A stretch of DNA of 64,000 nt, from assembly GCA_963971575.1 (NCBI GenBank), contig OZ020615.1:60025379-60089378 (forward strand), written 5' to 3'. Shown in pieces: positions 10,807 to 22,450 of this stretch (position 1 is the stretch's first letter; each line of letters opens with the position of its first letter). The DNA comes from Liopterus haemorrhoidalis (Eukaryota > Arthropoda > Insecta > Coleoptera > Dytiscidae). A program made the position numbers and the translations under genes. Under the pieces are notes generated by a model, which saw only the letters and a list, made by a program, of their open reading frames with translations, ran no database searches and was not told the DNA's origin.

Positions 10807-11411
10807 CAGTGGAACCCCGCCATTCGTACGTAATTCGTTCCAGAAGGTAGTTCGAATAGCGATTTGTACGAATGACGAATCATTTTTTCACATAAGATAT
10901 GTAAATTGGTTTAATCAGTTCTAGATCCATAGATGATCGTTTATTTAAACCTATAAAAACAATAAATACACAGTACTGTACATGAAATACATAAATAAAA
11001 ATTTAACTGCACTTTACTTGTACTTAGGTGAGCTGATGGCGTAAGTAGAATATGGAGAGGAGGAAGAGGGATGTTGATGTTACTGTTTGGAATTGGAGTC
11101 ACTTTCCATAAAAACATCAGGTAACATCCCCTCAGGTGTTTTCTCTTTTTCTAGTGTTCTTTCTTTTTTCAGTCTTTTTGCACTACAAGAATCTTGGGAT
11201 TCTTTCTCTAAAAACCTGTCCAATGTTGTCTGCCTTTGACGATTTTTCAGAATTTTTCTAAAATGGTCAATAACATTGTCGCGTGGCGCCGACCGCACGC
11301 TGCCCGAAAAGCGGGCAAGCGTACGAATAACGAGTTGAATTTTACTTGAATAAGTTGGACGAATATCGAGTTGTACGAGTAGAGAGGCGGACGAATGGCG
11401 GGGTTCCACTG
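10807..11411 (-). mobile_element. Internally deleted Tigger (pogo family) element
   Basis: Terminal inverted repeats start CAGTGGAACCCCGCCATTCG at both ends, flanked by TA on each side, the Tc1/mariner-pogo target duplication. It is 605 bp long against about 2-2.5 kb for an autonomous Tigger. The retained coding part is the transposase C-terminus on the minus strand (see 11083-11310). The HTH and DDE parts are deleted. Confidence 0.88.
11083..11310 (-). pseudogene. Tigger transposase C-terminus
   Basis: The minus-strand frame reads DHFRKILKNRQRQTTLDRFL and then an acidic/basic tail ending in PDVFMESDSNSKQ. 'RQTTLD.F' is the characteristic C-terminal signature of Tigger/pogo transposases. The catalytic DDE domain is absent. 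It runs with the element's orientation. Confidence 0.8.
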
Positions 11412-11608
11412 TACTAGAATTGATGCGCAAGAAAACGACAATTTTGATCGTGATGGAATAACATTAGCATGGAGGTTAAGTCATATGGTTGTAGAACAAA
11501 TAATGAACATTTTTCACCTAAATGAATAATCTAAATAATAAATACAGAATAGGAAAACTTTATATTTGAGACGTATCAATGATTAAATTATTTTCGTGGA
11601 ATTAACAA

Positions 11609-11921
11609 CCCCGCAAACATTTTTATACGGGCAAGTACTGTTGAAGCACATACTTCCCGGCATTTAAAGTAATAGGCCAGTACCCCGGTGTCCCCATGGC
11701 CGTTAGCTGGCCCATTGGCGTATCAATTACCGGCCCAGCAGCGGTAAAGTGCAAAATAATCGCATGAAATGCTGGTAAAGTACTTCGTATAGGAGGGGTG
11801 CGAAATACAAATGTGAAGTATATTATTAATATTGGCGTTGCACAAACTTTTGGAGCCAGCAATTTACCAACAGAAAAAGCAGTTTACAGGCATTCGGCCG
11901 ATGGTTGAATGTTTGCTGGGA
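11609..11921. mobile_element. Miniature element with CCCxGCAAACATT ends
   Basis: The left end CCCCGCAAACATT pairs with the right end AATGTTTGCTGGGA. The interior is less A+T-rich than its surroundings ('ccagtaccccggtgtcccc', 'attggcgt'). There is no coding capacity that I recognise. Target duplications are not evident, so the superfamily is open. Confidence 0.6.
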
Positions 11922-12394
11922 AGTGTTTTATTTTGATAAACTAGCACAATTCAATTAACAATTTTTTATTTGAAATATTTCATTTATTACAATCTTTGCA
12001 GCAAAACTGTAAGAGAAACTCATCTAATATCGTGAGATTAAGAATTACTTTCATTATAACATCCTTAAATTAAATTTTGTTAAAAATATTATAGCCTAGG
12101 GCCCATGATAGCTATGATGCAGCTCTGCCCCCAGCTAGTATAAAATTATAAATATTGTTAATGTCTAGCTCCTGTACGCATGTCGATTGGATTAATTTCT
12201 AATCAGTAGGTATTGTGTAACATACAGAAAACAATAGAAGATTGATGGAATTTATTAATAAAGTTACTTCAAGGACTAAAAATATATTATTCCTTTAAGC
12301 ATGGCATTAAAGAACATGATTACGAACTGGAAAAACTTACCTCGATAAATATAAAATTACATCAAAACTAATTAATTTTGTTACTACTAAATTT
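11922..12394. other. A+T-rich stretch without recognisable features
   Basis: No motif, TIR or tandem array was found. Confidence 0.4.
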
Positions 12395-13966
12395 GTTTAA
12401 ATTATGTTCAGTTGTCTCTGCGTAAATCGCTAACAATAGATAGACAAAAACTGTCTTTTTTTGCTAATATTGTCTTATAATCGCCTGAAATGTGTAGAAA
12501 CCAAATATGATGCCGGAAAAAAAAACAGGTATAGCTTTCAATTTTATTAAAATGCTGATAGATAAGTAAGTATTAGTTTATTAAGATAGAAGTATTAGTT
12601 TTTTAAAAAGGGGGCAGGCTCACATTTTATCGTCTCTGAGCCTTTTTATGGAATGTATTTTTAATTATTTTTTTTGTCAGAAATGTCTAAATTTTAGACC
12701 GTAACTCAAAAGTGACCATATATTCGTCATCTAAGATTAAAAATGTATAAGAATATTTATATTCCAACAAAATTAAAAAAAGAAAAAATGCGGAAAATGT
12801 TGTAATTTTAATCAATTTTTTTTTACTCGATTTTTATTAAAATATAGTTTTAAGCTAATTTTTGAGTGGATTATGAAAAAAGGATTATGAAAAAAATATT
12901 TAAAAAATTCATGCTTTCCCAGTTTTTGAGTTAGAGCCGATTTCGGTCAATTTTTTGCCTATAATTTTAAAACTTTTGCCCAAATTTCAAAATGGACCAA
13001 ATTTTGTTAATCTATGACCAAAAATACATACTTGTACCAATTTTCAATAAAATCGAAGACAAAAATTTTTTGCTTAAAAATCACGATTTTTTTAAGGTCT
13101 ACCCCTTACGAATTTTTCGATTTTTAGCCATTTTCAAGAGTTTTGGATTACTGCCTATACAAAATTTAATAACTGGTTTATTAAAGCCCACATTTTTTTT
13201 ATAAATTAAACAATGTATGAGAATTTCAAAAATTCAAACCGCAGATTTCAATTCTAACCATTTTTTTGTTAGGATTTATCAAAATTATCAAAAAAAAAAA
13301 TTTTTTAAAATGAAAAATCGTCCAAATTTTTTTTTGTTTCAAAGTATTCTTACAAGTCAATTAGGACCTTAATATTTCAAAAATTTCAACTGCAGGTCTT
13401 TATCGCATTTAGTTTTTGAGATACGTCCATGCGAAGATGAAAATTTCAATAATTCACACCATGTTAAAATTTGTCATAATTTTAAAATATGGAAAACGAA
13501 TAAGGCCTCAAATTTTTTCTAGACTAAATAAACTACGAGGTATCCAAAAATTCTAACCACAGGTCGTTTTCTTTAACCGTTTTTGAGTTGTGATTTTCTT
13601 AAATTTTCACAAACAATGTAAATTACGCCATTAAAAAAATTGTCATAATCTCAAAATGCATTAAATGATTAGAGCCCTAAATAGTTTATAAATTAAATAA
13701 ACTATGAAGAATCCAAAAATTCTAGCCGCAGGTCGCTACCTTTGGCCGTTTTTGAGTTTAATTTTTTTAAATTCACAATTTTCACAAATAATGTAAACTA
13801 TGCCATTTAAAAATTGTCGTAATATCAAAACGCGTTAAACGATTAAAGTTCCAAATTTTTTCTAGGCTAAATAAACTACAAATAATCCAAAAATTCTAAC
13901 CAGAGGTTGCTGTCTCTAACCGTTTCTGAGTTGTGTTTTTCCGCTTAAATATTTGGAATAGCCTAT
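12395..13966. mobile_element. Dispersed internally repetitive family, copy 1
   Basis: The main body starts at about 12600 ('gggggcaggctcacatttta') and ends in at least three diverged units of about 170 bp. Unit landmarks are 'ctagactaaataaacta', 'ccaaaaattctaacc.caggt' and 'aaccgtttttgagttgtg'. A 60-bp block at 12440-12500 is shared with copy 2 (27.07 kb). The right edge ends 'ggaatagcctata', the terminal motif of the miniature elements at 27397-27799 and 56095-56276. There is no coding potential. Other copies lie at 27840-28915, 40441-41480 and 56868-57330. Confidence 0.7.
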
Positions 13967-14159
13967 ACACAAAAATATTGAGAAATATTGTTTAAGATCT
14001 CAACAAAGGCACTCTATATGTTAACAGGATCCTTATTTTGAGTAAAATACTTTATATTTTGTAGTAAAGTTCCGTTAAAAATAATTAAAGTTTGAATTTT
14101 AGGGTCGAAAATAAGTTAGCGCATTAGTTTGAAAGTAATCTTTTGTCGTGTATAAGCTT
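13967..14159. other. A+T-rich stretch without recognisable features
   Basis: No motif seen. Confidence 0.4.
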
Positions 14160-14780
14160 GTCTAAAGTTTAGAGACGAATCTTCCAATCTGAAAATTATT
14201 TAGCAACAACACGGACAGGCCATCTGTCGCCAGAGAAGATGACATGGCATAGTAGCGACAACGGTGGTCGATACCGGAATTAACATTCCGAGTGGTAACC
14301 GTGTCTCTCGCGATCTAAACCACCCTCTTTACCTCCCCGCCACATAGCCCCATTCTCATCTTGAAATATGAGCGGAACACGTCTTGCTATGAGATGAACC
14401 TTATCCATCATTCTGATGTCTTTGTTCGCTTCGTGCGTCCGTCTAATGTTCCCTCGAGAAAAAAACTAGAAAGAAAACCGGAGAAAAATCTAAAATCCCT
14501 GTTGGGGGGAGGTTGGGTTAGTAAAAGAAATCCATCAAACGTCAACGGGCGTAATGGTGTCTTGGTAGCAGCCATTGAGATCTTGCGTCTTTGTCGTTCA
14601 CAGGCTCTGTGCTTTTGCTTCGACGAAATCAATCAATAGGCAAGTGTGACTGTTGGCTGCATTCGTGTAAGGGAGTATGAGTACAAGGGGATAGGGGTGG
14701 TGTGTCTCTAAGGGTGTTATGTCTACCACCGGGCTTTCCCCACACCGGATAAAACTGATGATTTTTCTTTACTTACCAAA
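14160..14780. other. Less A+T-rich, apparently single-copy stretch
   Basis: The composition shifts towards G+C ('gacaggccatctgtcgccag', 'aaccaccctctttacctccc'), and no part recurs in the window. Overlapping open frames of 74-92 codons on both strands (14361-14639, 14408-14632) look mutual and have no recognisable domain. It could be host regulatory or transcribed sequence, but no splice or codon evidence is strong enough to call a gene. Confidence 0.3.
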
Positions 14781-15180
14781 GTAATGGTTGACTTAGGTCG
14801 GATACTTAAGGTCTTTATGTTTTTACTACAGTTTGCTTGTAAGAATAAGTTTTGTACATATAGCGACATGTGATCCCATTATTTATATGCTGTGTTATAT
14901 TCTATAGGACATAAATTGTAGTAGTATTAGTTATTATAAGAGTGATTTACTGTATGACTATATCTATGTTAAATTAGTTCGTTTTTGGGTATATATGCAT
15001 GTATGTATGTTTCATTAAAAGTAAAGAACGGTTGCACTGTTTATAGTAAAATAGGTAAATTTTTATAATTCTCAGGATCCCAGGTTATTTATAAATAATT
15101 AAAATTCAGTAATATGTTTAAAATCGTATGGTAACATTTCCCTAAAAACATAAATGCTTAAAACTCTGTAACTATTCATC
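14781..15180. other. A+T-rich stretch without recognisable features
   Basis: Nothing assigned. Confidence 0.4.
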
Positions 15181-15905
15181 CTACGAAGGTCTGGTTTGCA
15201 ACGTGTTAAGACATTTTTTTGGTATACTTAAGTTTCTTTTAAATACCTTACAAAAATCACTTATGACTCTACCGTGCTTTACAATATTGCAGTACATTTT
15301 AATGGTATATTTTATGGAGATCATAAAAATGTTATTCCACATAATCCAGGTTCTAATAATACGTTTATGTTTTGAATGATTAAAAATGTTTTCTTTCAGG
15401 CATTCAAACAAATGGTAACTGGTTACAAGAAGAGATACGAATTAGAAGTAGCGTAATAAAAAAAATAATTATTTAATAATTAATATAATAAAACACCTTT
15501 ATAAAATAAAATAAATTCACATTTTATTGAAAAATGAGATAAACTGTTACAATGTAATATAAATTGACTAAATAAACGTTGAATATAGTTTTATTAAGTT
15601 TTATTTAATGCACTGTCGAAACCAATTTTAATAAGTGTCACAGGACCAAACATTTCTGTACCATTTTTAAAATAAGTTTCACCACGGTGAATATTTAAAT
15701 TTACACTGAAATATTGGGTTAAGATTTTCTTAACAAACGATAAAACTCAACGAAGTAGCATGCTCGTGCAAATATATTTTAATACCACGCGTTAAAAAGT
15801 ACTATATTAACGCTTACCTTAATAGATAACGGCGTTAGACATGGTGTTAAAATAAAAATTTTAACCTAAAGCTAATTTTAATGCATTTCTTACAGAATAC
15901 TCTCG
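15181..15905. mobile_element. Unclassified DNA-element family T, right half
   Basis: It shares an extended block with 22040-22450, including 'aaaaatcacttatg', 'ttctttcaggcatt' and 'aacaaatggtaactgg', and an A+T-rich tail 'caaaacacctt.ataaaa'. The right edge near 15905, read in reverse, is GAGTATTCTGTAAG. This resembles the left edge of the other copy, TCTATTCTCTAAG, suggesting terminal inverted repeats. The conserved 'ttctttcag' followed by an open stretch ending in a stop could be a splice acceptor and last exon. Product unknown. Confidence 0.4.
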
Positions 15906-16484
15906 ATTGTCAGTCAACATCAGTCGTGTATTCGGGGTTGGGGTGGGGGTTACTTATGGCACGTGCTCCCTTTTAAGGTCCAATGAAATGAAAATTTAAC
16001 AAATTTAAAATAATCGAACAAAAAAATAATGTATGCTATATTTTATTATGATTATATAAGTAGTATTGAAATTAATAGAAAATGCATATTTGCATGTTAT
16101 ATTTAGGATTTGTTTAGCCACCCTAAACCCAGCCCAAGCGGAGAGAATTCAATACATGTACGATAAATACTGAGACTTCAAAAATATATCCCGCGAAAAA
16201 TATAAACAAATATGTATTTTTGAGCGACCATATCAAAAGCAGTTCTTTTTAATCGTTTAATACCGGCTATAAAGTAAATTTTTCGTTCTAAGCCGATCAC
16301 TTATTTTTTTGACCGCTGGATGCTAGAGTCATCTATGTGTCATTTCTCAAGTTACAAGATCTCCATGGTTACACTGAAACAATTGACAGTCGAACATTTA
16401 TAATTGCAATAATTGTTCAGTAACCATAAATTATTCAATGTAAATAAATAAATATAACTTTTCTAATAAAAATTTCTTTTGGTG
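15906..16484. other. A+T-rich stretch without recognisable features
   Basis: Nothing assigned. Confidence 0.4.
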
Positions 16485-16690
16485 GCCCAAAAAATATAAT
16501 ATGCACCTTAGCCAAAAAAATCTTTTTGGCTATGGTACACAAATAACTATTATCGAAGAAAATACAAGTTTGTAAAATTTTGATTGATATCAAATGAAAG
16601 TTTTTGATACATGGATTAAAATGTTAAGAATCACATTTTTTTTATAAACAAATAATGAAATTATCATCTATTTTTATTTTTGATACGAAG
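16485..16690. mobile_element. Fragment related to the AGGGTTTTGTAGG family
   Basis: 'tatcaaatgaaag' followed by '..ttgatacatggatta' matches the internal block 'tatcaaatgaaagccctt' and 'gtacgtggattaacga' of the complete copies at 34088-34973 and 60692-61756. Neither terminus is present. Confidence 0.4.
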
Positions 16691-16705
16691 ATCAACATCC
16701 AACAG

Positions 16706-16925
16706 CAGGGGTGTCAAACTCATTTGGGTCGCGGTCCATTTTTCATACAAAATGATAAACAGTGATGGAATTTAAAATATACCGAAGGGCTCCTTGAAAT
16801 TTTTTAATACAGAAACGGGAGAAGAGAATATATTTTACATTTTTAAGTACATTTGTATCCTAAATAAGCTCAAGTTTATTTCTTCATTAACGTTTCAGAG
16901 CCCACAAAAAATTATGCGGGCCTTA
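16706..16925. mobile_element. hAT element terminus
   Basis: CAGGGGTGTCAAACTCATTT followed by 'gggtcgcggtcc' is a widespread hAT 5' terminus. A weakly matching 'gcgggccttatgcccccta' at 16918-16936 may be the eroded other end. The interior is non-coding. Target duplications could not be established. Confidence 0.5.
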
Positions 16926-17587
16926 TGCCCCCTACACCATGAGTCCTATATAAGCCACTAGTCAACATACTCAACAGTTGCATTCGCTAGACGCGCCCAA
17001 TTAAAAATAATGTCAATACCCTTTTAATTTAAGTATATCGATTGTATAAAGCAATTGATAGGTGTCAATAAAGCATAACAGTAAACCTGCTATTGCTATA
17101 AACTATCACCTTATAGAGTGAGCAATGCGTGCGTCAACAAACAGGTACGTTCAACCCCGTAAGCCCGGCAGTAGCAGTGGCAGTGTGAATGGTGTCTCGG
17201 TTTAATTTACGATCTACGAGTACGTGCATCATGAAAGGGAAAGGAGAAAAGCAAGAGGGATTCACGGTAAAATTTATGTCCGTCAATAAAACAATAAGTG
17301 TTTGTGTGTTGTACCTCGAACCGCGCCATGCAAAATGTCCTACCTGAGGTGGACGCGCGCCGACATGAAAAGTAACCAGCTATCTACCCACCTTTCACAC
17401 ACAAATTGTTATTTATATCCATTTCAAGATGTATTTTAGAGTAGTTTTTGAAGGGTTCTTTATTGAATTCATGAACCGAGAAATTGTTACTAGCTTGCAA
17501 CATGTAATAAACTCTGAAATGATCAATGGAAACGGAGTTATGGAATTATAATTATCTATATAAATAAATATGTTGGCTATATATAGA
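16926..17587. other. Mixed-composition stretch without recognised element
   Basis: 17130-17400 is less A+T-rich and does not recur in the window. A 38-codon frame at 17232 has no family match. Nothing is assigned. Confidence 0.35.
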
Positions 17588-17712
17588 GACCTGCAAATGC
17601 GCGGGTACCCGCGGATTATCCGCAACTTTTCTGCGGATGTGGGTAAATTATCATTTAAACAATGCGGATGCGGATAAAATGTCATATCCGCTTATCCGCA
17701 GTATCCGCGTGA
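17588..17712. repeat. Palindromic GCGGAT-rich repeat
   Basis: Clustered GCGGAT/ATCCGC hexamers occur on both arms: 'gcgcgggtacccgcggatta' on the left and 'atccgcttatccgcagtatc' on the right. This is the style of subterminal repeats of hAT miniatures. Ends and target duplication are not clear. Confidence 0.5.
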
Positions 17713-18070
17713 ACATTAAATCTTCGGTTACTTTTGGAGAAACACTTGATTGTGTTCTGACTACGCAGTCCTCGGTTACCTTCGGTTGTCTGTATAAACA
17801 TGTCATATTTTGTAGCATTCTATCTCATTCTATGTTATTGTTATTAAGACAATTGTCTTAATGTCAAATTTTTTATTGTTGTATATAGAAAATAATATTT
17901 TGGACAAAAGTTGCTTGGTACACTTTCGATATAATTCTTCCTACATCTGCTCTAATTCTGGTTTTTAAATCTAATAAACGCTTTCTTACATAAAACTGAT
18001 TAGTAAGTTTTATTGAAATACCAAAAATTACCTATACATATATTTCTCGAAAATGTTACTATGTAACATG
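17713..18070. other. A+T-rich stretch without recognisable features
   Basis: Nothing assigned. Confidence 0.4.
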
Positions 18071-18860
18071 CCCATTATATATATAAAAGCCCTAATTTCT
18101 GTGTGTCATCGTAACGATAAGTTGCGTGGTGTGAATGGGTTTTGCGGGGTGTGGGCGGTAACGAAGTGAGTATTAGGAGGCGACGTATACGACGAAACAG
18201 ATGGCTTACCAGACACTAGAGCAGAGCATTGCAGTACATACGGTGACTCGAGCGAAGGTTGTTGTGTCAGGGGCATGTTTTGAATTGATGTTACGCAACG
18301 TATAACGACCCGCGGGCCGTCTCCAGCCCGATACTAAATTTGTAACTTTAAACGACATGCATTGTGCGACTTTTTAGAATTTCCTAGGTATAATCAGAAA
18401 CAGCTATACCATTGATGTCCAGCATATGGCCCGCGGGCCGTATCCAGCTTGATACTAATTTTTAAACTTTAAACGACATGCATTGAGCGGCTTTTTTGGA
18501 TTTCCTAGGTATAATCAGAAACAGCTATACCACTGTTGTCCAGCATATGGCCCGCGGGCCGTATCCAGTCCGATAACAATTTTTAAATGACACGCATTAA
18601 ACGGCTTTTTAGGATTTTGTAGGTATAATCAGAAACAGCTATAACATTGATATTTAGCATATGGGCCGCGGGCCGTATCCAGCCCGATACTAATTTTTAA
18701 ACGACACGCATTAAGCGGTTTTTAGGATTTCTTAGGTATAATCAAGAAACGTTTTTGTTTCGTTAATATACGCAGAATCATGCAAATTTTAATAATTAAT
18801 TCCTGCTTATATTGATTATTATTCGATATCAGTTTGCCAACGTTGTTGGCAACGGGCTAG
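18071..18860 (+). mobile_element. Non-autonomous Helitron-like element
   Basis: The 3' end shows a perfect stem GCCAAC (18836-18841), loop GTT and GTTGGC (18845-18850), then AACGGG and CTAG at 18857-18860 followed by T. A hairpin just upstream of CTRR with a T at the junction is the canonical Helitron 3' end. The 5' side near 18075 has 'attatatatataaaagccc', like the A+T-rich starts of insect non-autonomous Helitrons, but a clear TC start is not visible. The interior holds a 121-bp array. There is no Rep/helicase coding, so any mobility would depend on a protein supplied elsewhere. Confidence 0.65.
18303..18750 (+). repeat. 121-bp tandem array, four units
   Basis: The landmark CGCGGGCCGT (variants in copies 2-4) occurs at 18311, 18432, 18553 and 18667, giving periods of 121, 121 and 114 bp. 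Each unit continues through 'gacatgcatt', 'aggtataatcagaaacagct' and 'cattgatgtccagcatatgg'. Units differ by substitutions and small indels. Confidence 0.9.
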
Positions 18861-18951
18861 TTGTTTTATACTACCCTAAATAAAAAGTCTTGCTAAAAAA
18901 TATGAAGCACCTTCTACCAAGTAACTTTTCCCTATTTTTTTTAAAATTTAA

Positions 18952-18955
<4 letters not shown>

Positions 18956-19017
<62 letters not shown>
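18956..19017. repeat. (AT)n microsatellite
   Basis: About 60 bp of uninterrupted AT repeat, with a second short AT tract near 19031. Confidence 0.95.
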
Positions 19018-19019
<2 letters not shown>

Positions 19020-19291
19020 GAAACAATTCCATATATATATATAGCCACGTTGCATTACTTTTTCCTCACCTTGGAAAAGGTAAAACTGACGTGAGATGTT
19101 AGTTGACATTAATATGATACTTGACAGTACTATCAACAGCTACTCCCTACGAAAAAGGACTCTTAGGCCCCCACAAAATTCTTGTCTCTCTCTAGATTTT
19201 AAAATTATTAGCGCATCTAGGCCCCAAAACTTTTGGCGGCCATTTGGTTAGTTTTAGTTTAAATCCACAAATTTTCAGAAGTGTTTTAGAG
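19018..19291. other. A+T-rich stretch without recognisable features
   Basis: Nothing assigned. Confidence 0.4.
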
Positions 19292-19498
19292 CAGCGATTA
19301 CCAAAACCTTAGAGGCTAAAGAGCCAAATTCACTCTTTACGACTTCAGGAAATATTTTGAAGAGCCATAATTTAGTTTTAATACATGACTTTTTGAATAT
19401 TTTCTAAATTTTATTCCTTATCAACTTAATTTGAAGAGCCATACGAATATCCTCAAAGAGCCGTATGTGGCTCGCGAACCGCGGTTTGCCAACCCCTG
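19292..19498. mobile_element. hAT-type miniature element, ~207 bp
   Basis: The left end CAGCGATTACCAAAACC pairs imperfectly with the right end GGTTTGCCAACCCCTG. 'aaagagcca' and 'gagccgtatgtggctcgcg' style subterminal repeats lie inside. Flanks TTTTAGAG and CTCTAGAC match at 5 of 8 positions, so this is an old insertion. Confidence 0.6.
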
Positions 19499-20049
19499 CT
19501 CTAGACAATAAAAGTATTTAAGTGATGTTTCTTCATTCAAATACATTTAAATCACTTTTGACATTATCTACAATGACAATTAATATTGTATAACTGATCA
19601 ATGCTTACTCAAATCATCTATCATTTCGCCATAAAATCTAATTCTTGAATCATCATTTTGAAGTTGTGGAAAAGAGTAATATATTATTAAAAATTGCTAC
19701 CAGCATTTCATGGTAACAGCAGCTCAATAATCTTGGATTATATTTTAATACAGTGTGGAATTAAGACAAATTGATTGGACATATTGTTAAATACATGGGA
19801 TCAATGTCAGTTGGAAATTAATTCTTCCCTCATACGTATATTACATGTAACTTTTATATATTTCTTTTAATTAATATTTTAATTAAATGCTTATTAAAAT
19901 GCTGTTAAAATTTAGTATTAACAATATAGAATTATATTTTATTAATTAAAGTCTTTTATTATAAGAATATTATAATAAAATTGTTAATTTTAATCAATAT
20001 AATATATATACTCTGTTTAATATATATATATATAATTCAAATTGATTTA
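19499..20049. other. A+T-rich stretch without recognisable features
   Basis: Nothing assigned. Confidence 0.4.
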
Positions 20050-20130
20050 AATATTCTGATGACAGTATTCCGCGTAAAAACACATCATGTGTATGGTGTT
20101 CCGCGCTTTTAAATCAGTTGACAACCACTG
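20050..20130. mobile_element. hAT right terminus
   Basis: 'gtgttccgcgctt' followed by 'agttgacaaccactg' is a typical hAT 3' end (the reverse reads CAGTGGTTGTCAAC). The matching left end was not found, so this is a solo terminus or truncated copy. Confidence 0.5.
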
Positions 20131-21138
20131 CCTTAAACAATTCCATAAACGATCTGTATGTGCACAATAAAGATCTGTTTATTTGATTAAATTTTCCATC
20201 TTTGTTCAGTAAAGATTCCATTAAATTTTATCTTTAATCAAGTGTGATATTTTAAATAAACAGGTGAAAACTTGCTAACCCATCTCCTAATGTTTTGAAT
20301 TAAAAAATACCTATAATAAAATCTAGATTAGAAAGCAAGCAAAAGGCACACCTAACTGTTATTCATTTTTCCCAGATGAACCCTTAACGGGGCGCGATCT
20401 TGGAATGTAGGTCTGTGTGTTGTCTGCTGTCTGTCATGTGATTTATATGTTATGTACAACACAGGGAAGTGTTGTATAGGGAAGGGTTGAATGAAGGATG
20501 TTTTCATTGGAAGTAGATAAGCAGAGTGGAGACAGGTTTAAAAGTGGAGATTCTAAAACTGATATTGTAAAGTTAAGTTTGATTTGTTGCTGCGGTTATC
20601 AAGAATAGTCGGATATTATTTGTTTGGAGTTTATATTTAAACTTGGATTGTATATGTATAAGATTCTATGAGAAAAATCGGGTAATAACGTCATTATTAG
20701 AGACCGTATTTTAAGATTTTTTTTTTTCATTTTTAAAAGCTTCAGCAGTATTTCTTAATACGTACACGAATTAGAAGAAAATGAATCATTTGACAAGTTT
20801 TGTATGCTGTTTTTTTTACTTTTTGTGCTTATTTAGAGCTTTTTTGTTTATTTATCGAATTCATTTTTATTGTACAAGCAATTAATAAAAATAGTTTACA
20901 AAATACACATGTTTAGTAAAATTTAAAGGCGTCACATTACTATGTTTAAACGTAGAAATACGTTTATTTCTACGATAGTATTATGCTCTCGGATGTTCCC
21001 CGATATCGTTGGTTTGTACTCGCAGCGAACATTGTACACTGCAAGTGTGTTTCTGTTAGTTTTGCTATTATCTTTCTAAGTCTAGTACAGTGTATTCTTT
21101 AATACTATTTTTAGTGTAAAGTTATTTATTGTTCTAAA
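20131..21138. other. A+T-rich stretch; short palindrome
   Basis: An imperfect palindrome 'cgtagaaatacg'...'tttctacg' lies at 20954-20977. The rest is unassigned. The flanks of the hAT relic at 21139 probably extend into this region. Confidence 0.35.
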
Positions 21139-21450
21139 ATGCCCAAACAAAAACCTACAGTAGAAGAGTGGATTCGTGATTATCGGGAACTGCAAATAAT
21201 AAATTTTAAAAATATCAAATATCATTAGTGGGAAAATTGTTGATAATTTTGGCATGGATTCGACTATTGTATTACGTATTATTTATATTTTATTTATTAT
21301 TAATTTAAATACGAACCAATATCAAGTGTGGATGTCGAAAGAAGATTTTTTTACATAAATATGATATTTTAAGTCAGAAAAGACAAAATTTTACTATGGA
21401 ACATTTAGAACAACATTTAGTGGTTAATTGTTTCCAACAGGGGTACGGTT
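21139..21450 (+). pseudogene. Internally deleted hAT transposase
   Basis: An ATG at 21139 opens MPKQKPTVEEWIRDYRELQ. About 170 bp later the C-terminal hAT dimerisation region appears: EPISSVDVERRFF, then in shifted frames SQKRQNFTMEHLEQHLVVNC. 'SSVDVERSFS.YK..L...R' is the signature of one hAT lineage. The BED finger and catalytic core are deleted. Terminal repeats were not identified with confidence. Confidence 0.65.
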
Positions 21451-21673
21451 TTATCTCTAGTTTTGGTTAGATTAGGTTATTGTTAATTTTTTTATAATAT
21501 TTAAAAAAATTTCGTTATTTTGTAAAAGTTTTTTTTTTAAACTTTATGCTTTTGTCCGCAACTCCATGCTTGTTTGGAACATTTTTTTTTTGGTCACATT
21601 TTGTGTTTTTTTAAGTGCTTTTTCTTAATTTTGTGCTTAGTATCCGGTATCTAGTCATAACACTTAAGCGGGT

Positions 21674-22450
21674 CTATTCTCTAAGCAAGATGTTAAAATC
21701 TAAACGTCAAGTACTGACGTTAATTTTTTATCATTTTAAACGTAAATGCTATTCGCTAAGCATATTTTTGCTAAAATTTTAACGCGGTGGAGTTAAAATA
21801 GCCAGTTAACCTTCTGTAATAAGCGCCTACCAAAACGGTGGCTTTAAAAGTTAACGCTGGTGTATAGTTTGCAAAAATGGCTGATTCTATTTTAGTAAAT
21901 GTCATGTTATTTCAAAAAAAATGAATAAAATACAAGATGCTAAGAATATTAATTATTGTAAGGAAAAATTTTAACTTTATATTACTCTTTATAGTGAATT
22001 CTTTACAGTAGAGCTAAGAATGGTCCTTCATCATCTTTGTGATACAAGTAACCCTATTGATTTACAACGCAAGTTCAAAAAATTGTATAGAAAGGAAGTA
22101 AATGGAGTATTGAAAAGCATCTCAGATTTTTGTTGAAACACTGTTCCTAAAATTTTAATCCTCAGAGAGCTACAAAAATCACTTATGCCTCTGCCGTGCT
22201 TCGCAATATCGCAGGTTAATCCAGGTTGTAGCAATTAGTTTAAGTTTTGAATTTCTTATGATTAAAAATGTGTTCTTTCAGGCATTTAAACAAATGGTAA
22301 CTGGATACAAGAAGGGTTACGAATTATAAATAGCGTAATAAATCAATTAATTATTTAATATTAATATTACAAAACACCTTCATAAAAATAAAATAAATTC
22401 ACAGTTACAAAGGACAAAACATTCTGTACCATTTTAAAAATAAATTTCGC
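21674..22450. mobile_element. Unclassified DNA-element family T, left half
   Basis: The left edge GGGTCTATTCTCTAAGC is followed by A+T-rich sequence with 'ttaacgc' repeats, an ATG at about 21878, and from 22040 the block shared with 15181-15700. The edge resembles the reversed right edge of the other copy (12 of 15 positions). Together the two copies sketch one element of under 1 kb, with possible exons and a conserved 'ttctttcag' acceptor-like site. Superfamily unknown; a Harbinger-like element is one option. Confidence 0.4.

Noticed and set aside
14361..14639. 92-codon frame opposed by a 74-codon frame on the other strand
   Set aside because: The two frames are mutual shadows, without domain, codon or splice support.
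18948..19136. Minus-strand frame with a long Ile-Tyr repeat
   Set aside because: It is only the translation of the (AT)n microsatellite.
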